Both the position numbers and the translations under genes were made by a program. The notes under the pieces were generated by a model. It saw nothing but the letters and a program-made list of their open reading frames with translations. It ran no database searches and was not told the origin of the DNA. From an uncultured Oscillospiraceae bacterium (GTDB lineage Bacteria; Bacillota; Clostridia; UBA1381): 8,651 nucleotides of DNA. Where the stretch lies: the NCBI GenBank assembly GCA_946531785.1, contig CAMNAT010000063.1:1-8651 (forward strand), in the 5' to 3' direction. The first letter of the stretch is position 1. Each line of letters opens with the position of its first letter. Shown here in pieces: positions 1 through 4,918 of the stretch.

Positions 1-1033
1 TAACGTCTGTTGTTCTGAAATAGAACTGCGGTCTGTAGTTGTTGAAGAACGGTGTGTGACGGCCGCCCTCGTCCTTTGTAAGAACGTAAACCTCAGCGTT
101 GAACTTTGTGTGCGGATTTACTGAACCCGGCTTAGCGAGAACCTGACCACGCTCGATCTCTGTTCTTGCAACACCACGGAGAAGCGCACCAACGTTGTCG
201 CCTGCCTCTGCATAGTCAAGAACCTTTCTGAACATCTCAAGACCGGTAACAACTACCTTACGTCTCTCTTCTGTAAGACCGATGATCTCAACTTCCTCGT
301 TTACCTTGATCTGACCTCTCTCAACTCTACCTGTAGCAACTGTACCACGGCCTGAGATTGAGAAGATGTCCTCGATCGGCATAAGGAACGGAAGATCTGC
401 CATTCTGTCCGGTGTCGGGATATAGCTGTCAACTGCATCCATAAGGTCAAGTATGCACTTGTACTCCGGAGCATTGATGTCTGTTGATGTGCACTCAAGT
501 ACGCCGAGAGCTGTACCTGTGATGATCGGAATTTCATCACCCGGGAAGTCATACTCTGAAAGAAGGTCACGGATCTCCATCTCAACGAGCTCGAGAAGCT
601 CCGGATCGTCTACCTGGTCTGACTTGTTCATGAATACTACGATATAAGGAACGCCAACCTGTCTTGAAAGAAGGATGTGCTCTCTTGTCTGCGGCATCGG
701 ACCGTCAGCTGCTGAAACAACGAGGATAGCGCCGTCCATCTGAGCAGCACCTGTGATCATGTTCTTTACATAGTCAGCATGTCCCGGGCAGTCAACGTGA
801 GCATAGTGACGAGTGTCTGTCTCATACTCAACGTGAGCTGTCGAAATGGTGATACCTCTTTCTCTCTCCTCAGGAGCCTTATCGATCATATCATAAGCCT
901 CATACTGAGCCTGACCCTTCATAGCGAGTACCTTTGTGATAGCTGCTGTAAGGGTTGTCTTGCCGTGGTCAACGTGGCCTATTGTACCTATGTTAACGTG
1001 CGGCTTGGTTCTTTCAAATTTAGCCTTTGCCAT
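1..1033 (-). CDS. tuf: Elongation factor Tu (EF-Tu), 3' end cut by window
   Basis: EF-Tu is the cytoplasmic GTPase that delivers aminoacyl-tRNA to the ribosomal A site. The frame reads from ATG at 1033 (MAKAKFERTKPHVNIGTIGH) without interruption to base 1, giving 344 residues of a family usually about 395 to 400 long, so the end of domain III is missing. Visible GTPase motifs are GHVDHGKT (19-26), RGITI (59-63), DCPGH (81-85, with the catalytic-type His85) and NKSD (136-139). The G5 motif is TAL (174-176) instead of the common SAL. It is followed by a stretch about five residues longer than in E. coli or B. subtilis EF-Tu, containing Cys181 and Cys193. The start is fixed by AAGGAGG eight bases upstream. 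It is the last gene of the str cluster, with its own promoter in the 117-base gap after fusA. Identity is certain; whether a second tuf exists elsewhere cannot be seen. Confidence 0.98.
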   Translation of the reverse strand, partial: MAKAKFERTKPHVNIGTIGHVDHGKTTLTAAITKVLAMKGQAQYEAYDMIDKAPEERERGITISTAHVEYETDTRHYAHVDCPGHADYVKNMITGAAQMDGAILVVSAADGPMPQTREHILLSRQVGVPYIVVFMNKSDQVDDPELLELVEMEIRDLLSEYDFPGDEIPIITGTALGVLECTSTDINAPEYKCILDLMDAVDSYIPTPDRMADLPFLMPIEDIFSISGRGTVATGRVERGQIKVNEEVEIIGLTEERRKVVVTGLEMFRKVLDYAEAGDNVGALLRGVARTEIERGQVLAKPGSVNPHTKFNAEVYVLTKDEGGRHTPFFNNYRPQFYFRTTDV

Positions 1034-1088
1034 TGAAATTTCCTCCTTAAATAGAAAATATAAAATTATTTTTTACATTAATACAAAT

Positions 1089-1117
1089 ATTGTACTATCT
1101 TTTGCTTAAAAAATCAA
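1089..1117 (-). promoter_or_regulatory. Promoter of tuf (sigma-A type)
   Basis: On the minus strand TTGATT (1112-1117) and TACAAT (1089-1094) are separated by exactly 17 bases, close to the vegetative sigma-A consensus. Transcription would start near 1082, leaving a leader of about 50 A/T-rich bases that ends in AAGGAGG before the tuf ATG. It lies wholly in the fusA-tuf gap, so tuf can be transcribed both with the operon and alone. Known strong tuf expression fits this, but activity is inferred from sequence only. Confidence 0.8.
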
Positions 1118-1150
1118 GTCTTTTTTTGATTTTTTTCTAAATTTAGAGAA

Positions 1151-3265
1151 TTAGTCGTGCTTACGCTCGCTCATTATCTTCTCTTGAATTGATTTCGGAA
1201 CTTCACTGTAGTGTGAGGGCTCCATTGTGTACTGACCGCGTCCCTGTGTACCTGAACGCAGAACAGTTGCATAGCCGAACATCTCTGAGAGCGGAACATC
1301 CGCAGTTACCTGCATAACGCCGTTCATACGAGTCTCCTGGCTCTTGATCATGCCGCGGCGTGATGAAAGGTCGCCGATAACAAAGCCGAGATAATCGTCC
1401 GGAACGATAACGTTAACGAGCATTATCGGCTCCTTGATTACCGGATCTGCCTTCTTCATACCTTCCTTGAACGCCATTGATGCAGCGATCTTGAACGCCA
1501 TCTCTGATGAGTCGACCTCATGGTACGAACCATCATAGAGTGTTGCCTTAACATCAACTACATTGTAGCCTGCAAGAACACCGCTCTGCATTGCGCCCTG
1601 GATACCAGCGTCTACCGCCGGGATATACTCCTTCGGGATAGCACCGCCGACAACCGCGTTTACGAATTCGTAACCGCCGCCTTCCTCCATCGGCTCGAGC
1701 TTTAACAGTACGTGACCGTACTGACCCTTACCACCGGACTGACGCGCATACTTGTGCTCGATGTTGACAGGCTTTCTGATAGCCTCTCTGTATGAAACCT
1801 GAGGCTCACCGACATTCGCCTCTACCTTGAACTCACGCAGAAGTCTGTCTACGATGATCTCAAGATGGAGCTCGCCCATGCCGGCGATGATGGTCTGACC
1901 TGTTTCCTCATCTGTATAGGTCTTGAAGGTCGGGTCCTCCTCTGCGAGCTTCGCAAGAGCTATACCCATCTTTTCCTGACCTGCCTTTGTCTTAGGCTCG
2001 ATAGCAACTCTGATAACCGGCTCCGGGAACTCCATTGACTCCAGGATGATCGGGTGCTTTTCATCACAAAGCGTCTCACCTGTTGTCGTGTTCTTGAGTC
2101 CTACCGCTGCCGCGATATCGCCTGAATAACATACATCGATATCCTTACGGTCATTTGAGTGCATCTGCAGGATCCTGCCCATTCTCTCCTTATGACCCTT
2201 GCATGAGTTGAGAACATATGAGCCTGCCTCTACCTTACCTGAATAAACTCGGAAGTAGCATATCTTACCAACGAACGGGTCTGTAGCGATCTTGAACGCA
2301 AGAGCTGCAAACGGCTCGTCATCTGATGATATTCTCTCTTCCTCTTCGTCTGTATCGGGGTTGATACCCTTGATGTGAGCGATATCTGTCGGAGCCGGCA
2401 TATAGTCAACTATGGCGTCGAGCAGCATCTGTACACCCTTGTTTCTGTATGATGTACCGCAGAGCATAGGAACTATATCGTTATTTATAGTAGCCTGTCT
2501 CAAAGCCGCCTTGAGCTCATCAACTGTTATTGAATCCGGATCCTCGAAGAACTTCTCCATAAGCTCCTCATTTGTCTCACATATAGCCTCTACCATTGCA
2601 TCATGGTATTCCTGAGCCTTGTCCTTCATGTCATCGGGGATTTCCTCTATTCTGATATCGTTACCCATATCATCATAGTATACCTCCGCCTTCATTGTCA
2701 TGAGGTCGATAATACCCTTAAATGTGTTCTCAGCACCTATCGGGAGCTGGATCGGAACGCCGTTTGCGCGGAGTCTGTCGTGGACCATGTCTACAACATT
2801 ATAGAAGTCAGCGCCCATGATATCCATCTTGTTGACATATATCATTCTCGGAACATTGTAGTCGTCAGCCTGTCTCCATACTGTCTCAGACTGCGGCTCA
2901 ACACCGCCCTTAGCGCACATTACCGTTACCGAGCCGTCAAGGACCTTTAATGAACGCTGAACCTCAACTGTGAAGTCAACGTGTCCCGGTGTATCGATAA
3001 TGTTTATTCTGTGCTTTATTCCGCTCTTGAAGCCTTCCTTTTTCGTCCAGAAGCATGTTGTAGCAGCAGATGTAATGGTTATACCTCTCTCCTGCTCCTG
3101 TGCCATCCAGTCCATGGTAGCGGCACCGTCATGCGTCTCGCCGATCTTGTGGTTGATACCAGTATAATAGAGTATTCTCTCTGTTGTTGTTGTCTTACCG
3201 GCATCGATGTGAGCCATGATACCGATATTTCTGGTATTTTCCAGTGATATTTCTCTTTTAGCCAT
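1151..3265 (-). CDS. fusA: Elongation factor G (EF-G)
   Basis: EF-G is the GTPase that drives translocation of tRNAs and mRNA on the ribosome and, with RRF, ribosome recycling. The 704-residue protein is full length (typically 690 to 710). G-domain motifs are AHIDAGKTT (18-26), RGITI (60-64), DTPGH (91-95) and NKMD (145-148), with the G5 region around 269-272. Domain II follows from about 315. Domain III contains AGMGELHLE (461-469), domain IV contains GGKGQYGH (511-518), and the domain V end carries GTQGRGQYTMEPSHY (672-686). It starts with ATG (MAKREISLENTRNIG). The AGGAGG at 3279-3284 is 13 bases away, a rather long spacing, and is partly covered by a hairpin. It sits 37 bases after rpsG in the usual rpsL-rpsG-fusA-tuf order. 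This is the housekeeping EF-G, not a TetM-like protection protein, because it groups with rpsL/rpsG and has canonical motifs throughout. Confidence 0.99.
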   Translation of the reverse strand: MAKREISLENTRNIGIMAHIDAGKTTTTERILYYTGINHKIGETHDGAATMDWMAQEQERGITITSAATTCFWTKKEGFKSGIKHRINIIDTPGHVDFTVEVQRSLKVLDGSVTVMCAKGGVEPQSETVWRQADDYNVPRMIYVNKMDIMGADFYNVVDMVHDRLRANGVPIQLPIGAENTFKGIIDLMTMKAEVYYDDMGNDIRIEEIPDDMKDKAQEYHDAMVEAICETNEELMEKFFEDPDSITVDELKAALRQATINNDIVPMLCGTSYRNKGVQMLLDAIVDYMPAPTDIAHIKGINPDTDEEEERISSDDEPFAALAFKIATDPFVGKICYFRVYSGKVEAGSYVLNSCKGHKERMGRILQMHSNDRKDIDVCYSGDIAAAVGLKNTTTGETLCDEKHPIILESMEFPEPVIRVAIEPKTKAGQEKMGIALAKLAEEDPTFKTYTDEETGQTIIAGMGELHLEIIVDRLLREFKVEANVGEPQVSYREAIRKPVNIEHKYARQSGGKGQYGHVLLKLEPMEEGGGYEFVNAVVGGAIPKEYIPAVDAGIQGAMQSGVLAGYNVVDVKATLYDGSYHEVDSSEMAFKIAASMAFKEGMKKADPVIKEPIMLVNVIVPDDYLGFVIGDLSSRRGMIKSQETRMNGVMQVTADVPLSEMFGYATVLRSGTQGRGQYTMEPSHYSEVPKSIQEKIMSERKHD

Positions 3266-3278
3266 TATTACTTAAAAT

Positions 3279-3296
3279 CCTCCTATTGATATAGGA
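3279..3296 (-). promoter_or_regulatory. Hairpin overlapping the fusA ribosome binding site
   Basis: In the rpsG-fusA gap the minus strand reads TCCTAT-ATCA-ATAGGA (3296 down to 3281), a perfect 6-bp stem with a 4-base loop. Its 3' arm contains the first four bases of the AGGAGG Shine-Dalgarno (3284 down to 3279). Formation of the stem would lower fusA initiation unless ribosomes finishing rpsG, whose TAA is at 3305-3303, open it. Translational coupling is therefore plausible. The stem is short and A/U-containing, so its effect is uncertain. Confidence 0.45.
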
Positions 3297-3302
3297 ACCT
3301 TA

Positions 3303-3773
3303 TTACCAACGATAATGTGCAAAAGCCTTATTAGCCTCTGCCATCTTGTGGGTATCTTCTCTCTTTTTAACAGAGCTTCCCGCACCGTTGATAGCGTCCA
3401 TGATCTCGTTTGCGAGTCTTTCCTTCATGGTCTTTTCGTTTCTCTCTCTTGAATAGCGTGTGAGCCATCTCAGACCGAGTGTCTGGCGTCTTGCCGGACG
3501 AACCTCCATCGGAACCTGATATGTCGCACCGCCGACACGTCTTGCCTTGACCTCAAGCACCGGCATGATGTTATCAAGTGCTTCCTTGAATGCATCAAGC
3601 GGCTCCTTGCCTGTCTTTTCCTTAACTATATCGAACGCATCATATACTATTCTCTGTGCAACGCCCTTCTTACCGTCGAGCATTATGTTGTTTATGAGCT
3701 TTGTAACGATAATGTCGTTATAGATAGGATCCGGCAAAACTTCTCTTTTTGCTGTAAAACCTCTTCTAGGCAC
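3303..3773 (-). CDS. rpsG: 30S ribosomal protein S7 (GTG start)
   Basis: S7 nucleates assembly of the 30S head by binding the 3' major domain of 16S rRNA and contacts the E-site tRNA. In E. coli it is also the translational repressor of the str operon. The protein beginning (f)MPRRGFTAKREVLPDPIYND and ending KMAEANKAFAHYRW is exactly 156 residues, the family's usual length. The frame is open further upstream, with an in-frame ATG at 3791, but I choose the GTG at 3773. AGGAGG at 3787-3782 sits eight bases before that GTG, the upstream ATG would swallow its own ribosome binding site, and bacterial S7 proteins begin M-P-R-[RK]. Conserved segments include LDGKKGVAQRIVYDAF, RRVGGATYQVPMEVRP and RQTLGLRWL. 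It is the second gene of the operon, 156 bases after rpsL across a structured spacer, and it ends in tandem stops TAATAA. Confidence 0.97.
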   Translation of the reverse strand: MPRRGFTAKREVLPDPIYNDIIVTKLINNIMLDGKKGVAQRIVYDAFDIVKEKTGKEPLDAFKEALDNIMPVLEVKARRVGGATYQVPMEVRPARRQTLGLRWLTRYSRERNEKTMKERLANEIMDAINGAGSSVKKREDTHKMAEANKAFAHYRW

Positions 3774-3796
3774 TTTACTTCCCTCCTTCATATATT

Positions 3797-3915
3797 TACG
3801 GAACTTATCCGTATGCATGAATATCACAGGTACTCTGAACTTATTATTCCAAAATTCCGTCAGTGCAACAGAGACTATATTATATAACAGTAACTCTTCT
3901 ATGCACTTGTGATAT
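3797..3915 (-). promoter_or_regulatory. Structured rpsL-rpsG intercistronic RNA; candidate S7 feedback site
   Basis: Reading the minus strand as RNA, 3907-3862 folds as nested helices: AGUGCA/UGCACU (3907-3902 with 3867-3862), AGAG/CUCU (3897-3894 with 3873-3870) and ACUGU/AUAGU (3891-3887 with 3878-3874, one G-U), closed by an 8-base loop. Immediately 5', AUAUCACA (3915-3908) is perfectly complementary to UGUGAUAU (3828-3821) downstream. A further hairpin, UACGGA-UAAGU-UCCGUA, occupies 3813-3797, ten bases before the rpsG AGGAGG. In E. coli the rpsL-rpsG spacer binds S7 and represses rpsG and the downstream genes. The same position and the length of this spacer suggest a similar role here, but that is inference. 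Pairings were found by eye, without an energy calculation. Confidence 0.5.
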
Positions 3916-3929
3916 AAACTTTTTAAGAC

Positions 3930-4355
3930 TTACTTTTTCTTAGCAGCCTTAGGTCTCTTTGCACCATACTTGCTTCTGCCCTGGAGACGACCGTTTACGC
4001 CCTGAGCATCAAGTGTGCCTCTGATGATGTGGTATCTTGTACCCGGAAGATCGCGGACACGGCCTCCTCTTATAAGAACAACGCTGTGCTCCTGAAGATT
4101 ATGTCCTATACCCGGAATGTACGCTGTTACCTCGTAGCCGTTTGTAAGACGAACTCTGGCGATCTTTCTGAGCGCTGAGTTAGGCTTCTTCGGTGTAGCA
4201 GTTCTTACCGCTGTGCAAACGCCTCTCTTCTGGGGTGAAGGCTTGTCTGTGACCTTCTTCTTCAGCGAGTTGAGGCTCTTGTTGAGCGCCGGTGCTGTTG
4301 ACTTTTTCTTCGAAGTCTTTCTTCCGATTTTCACCAATTGGTTGAATGTTGGCAT
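3930..4355 (-). CDS. rpsL: 30S ribosomal protein S12
   Basis: S12 lies at the 30S decoding centre and controls accuracy; it is the classical site of streptomycin resistance and dependence mutations. The protein is 141 residues, close to B. subtilis S12 (138) and longer than E. coli S12 (124) because of the Firmicute N-terminal segment around residues 14 to 40. Conserved blocks are PQKRGVCT (41-48), TPKKPNSALRK (54-64), GIGHNLQEHSVVLIRGGRV (82-100) and QGRSKYGAKRPK near the end. Lys56 (E. coli Lys43) and Asp102 (the aspartate methylthiolated in E. coli) are retained. Residue 101, E. coli Lys88, is Arg, encoded by CGC. The ATG at 4355 is preceded by AAAGGAG with a 10-base spacer. It is the first gene of its operon, directly behind its own promoter; no rpoB or rpoC lies next to it on the upstream side. 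Confidence 0.98.
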   Translation of the reverse strand: MPTFNQLVKIGRKTSKKKSTAPALNKSLNSLKKKVTDKPSPQKRGVCTAVRTATPKKPNSALRKIARVRLTNGYEVTAYIPGIGHNLQEHSVVLIRGGRVRDLPGTRYHIIRGTLDAQGVNGRLQGRSKYGAKRPKAAKKK

Positions 4356-4389
4356 GAATGAGTTACTCCTTTCTTTAAATTTTTATCTT

Positions 4390-4411
4390 CTGCAGTATAT
4401 AATTACCGCAG
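4390..4411 (-). promoter_or_regulatory. 5'-terminal hairpin in the rpsL leader
   Basis: The minus strand reads CTGCGGTA, a loop of ATTATA, then TACTGCAG: an 8-bp stem with a single G-U pair. The predicted transcription start is near 4413, so the hairpin would begin only a few bases from the mRNA 5' end, about 35 bases before the rpsL start codon. Such 5' hairpins are known to slow RNA decay from the 5' end. It is not followed by a U-run, so it is not an intrinsic terminator. Function here is inferred. Confidence 0.5.
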
Positions 4412-4419
4412 TATAAACA

Positions 4420-4448
4420 ATTTTACTATACTTTATGTCAATTGTCAA
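4420..4448 (-). promoter_or_regulatory. Promoter of the rpsL-rpsG-fusA(-tuf) operon
   Basis: On the minus strand a perfect TTGACA (4448-4443) and TAAAAT (4425-4420) are exactly 17 bases apart, a near-consensus sigma-A promoter. Transcription would start around 4413 and leave a leader of roughly 58 bases ending in AAAGGAG before rpsL. The DNA upstream of the -35 box is A/T-rich. This is the strongest promoter signal in the window and fits a high-output ribosomal operon. Confidence 0.88.
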
Positions 4449-4537
4449 GACCTTTTTACTGCTTAAATCAACGATTTTTCCGAATTTTGTGCAATTATTT
4501 TATATATTCTGTACTATACATCATTTTATAATTCATT

Positions 4538-4565
4538 TTGCGCATAAATCGCGGATATATACAAT
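4538..4565 (+). promoter_or_regulatory. Possible promoter of the small lipoprotein gene
   Basis: TTGCGC (4538-4543) and TACAAT (4560-4565) with a 16-base spacer form the best plus-strand pair near the lipoprotein gene, giving a start near 4572 and a leader of about 38 bases. The -35 box is poor. An alternative is TATAAT at 4527-4532, which has no good -35 partner. The 254-base divergent region 4356-4609 also holds the rpsL promoter on the other strand; I see no further gene in it. Confidence 0.3.
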
Positions 4566-4609
4566 ATACTATTCAATGAGATCCGTTTGATCAAAAAGGA
4601 GGAAAAAAC

Positions 4610-4891
4610 ATGGGTACAATAAAAATTATGATAGTCGGCGCGATCTGTGCGCTGATGATGACGGGCTGCGGAACGGGCGGCAACAACGCACATAATTCCG
4701 CCACCGCAAGACCCGAGGCGACAGCAAAGACAGACAGCATGACAGACAAGGCGGGAAATGCCGTAAAGGACGCGGCAGATAACGTAGGCGATGCCGCGGG
4801 CGATGTCGTTGACGGCGCCGGAAATGTCGTAGAGGATGCCGGCAAGACCGTAAACGATGCCGCAGACAGCGTATCTGGCAAGAAGAACTAA
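4610..4891 (+). CDS. Small lipoprotein with 11-residue amphipathic repeats
   Basis: I do not recognise a named family. The 93-residue protein begins with a lipoprotein signal peptide: a single lysine at residue 5, a hydrophobic core (6-18), then M-T-G-C with the lipidated cysteine at 20. A mature, surface-anchored protein of 74 residues is expected. A Gly/Asn/Ser/Thr/Ala linker (21-44) leads into four tandem 11-residue units (46-89) of pattern D-x-[AV]-G-[ND]-[AV]-[AV]-x-D-[AV]-x, then GKKN. This resembles hendecad helices of LEA-like, YtxH-like or entericidin-like proteins, but the resemblance is to pattern only. AAGGAGG lies seven bases before ATG, and translation is clearly supported. It is the only plus-strand gene and converges on a shared terminator. 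Its reading frame looks richer in G+C than its neighbours, partly from Gly/Ala/Asp codons. A membrane or envelope stress role is possible but not shown. Confidence 0.85.
   Translation: MGTIKIMIVGAICALMMTGCGTGGNNAHNSATARPEATAKTDSMTDKAGNAVKDAADNVGDAAGDVVDGAGNVVEDAGKTVNDAADSVSGKKN
4745..4876 (+). repeat. Four in-frame 33-base units encoding hendecad repeats
   Basis: Four consecutive 33-base units (4745-4777, 4778-4810, 4811-4843, 4844-4876) encode DKAGNAVKDAA, DNVGDAAGDVV, DGAGNVVEDAG and KTVNDAADSVS. Protein similarity is clear in the first three and weaker in the fourth. DNA identity between units is only partial, so this is an old, diverged repeat under protein-level constraint rather than a recent slippage array. 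Hydrophobic residues fall at positions 3, 6, 7 and 10 of each unit, giving a hydrophobic stripe on a helix. Confidence 0.7.
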
Positions 4892-4918
4892 AAAAACGGC
4901 GCGAATGCGCCGCTTTTT
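4890..4918. terminator. Bidirectional intrinsic terminator between convergent genes
   Basis: CGGCGC-GAAT-GCGCCG (4897-4912) is a perfect 6-bp G/C stem. On the plus strand it is followed, one base later, by TTTTT (4914-4918); on the minus strand it is followed by TTTTTTT (4896 to 4890). It can stop both the lipoprotein transcript and the dnaN-hemZ operon transcript. It is very compact: the T-runs reach into the stop codons of both genes (TAA at 4889-4891, and TGA at 4920-4918). Confidence 0.92.

Noticed and set aside
301..585. Minus-strand frame of 94 residues inside tuf
   Set aside because: It is an out-of-frame shadow of tuf, whose own frame is continuous and carries all GTPase motifs.
1108..1135. 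A/T inverted repeat after fusA as a terminator
   Set aside because: The 10-bp stem has a single G-C pair and an 8-base loop, with no G/C core and no free U-run after it. It overlaps the tuf -35 box. Too weak to call an intrinsic terminator.
2603..2950. Plus-strand frames inside fusA, including a 115-residue one
   Set aside because: They run antisense to a highly conserved gene, have no ribosome binding sites or recognisable domains, and arise from biased codon use of fusA.
3879..3884. TATAAT on the minus strand as an internal rpsG promoter
   Set aside because: No acceptable -35 hexamer lies 16 to 18 bases upstream, and the word is the loop of the nested RNA hairpin.
4356..4609. Riboswitch or small RNA gene in the divergent intergenic region
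   Set aside because: Apart from the rpsL promoter, the 22-base leader hairpin and a weak plus-strand promoter, I found no larger fold or known riboswitch core.
4591..4881. Minus-strand open frame opposite the lipoprotein
   Set aside because: Low-complexity Ala/Ser/Pro/Thr translation, the mirror of the repetitive lipoprotein codons. No ribosome binding site, and it runs antisense to a gene with a signal peptide and strong Shine-Dalgarno.
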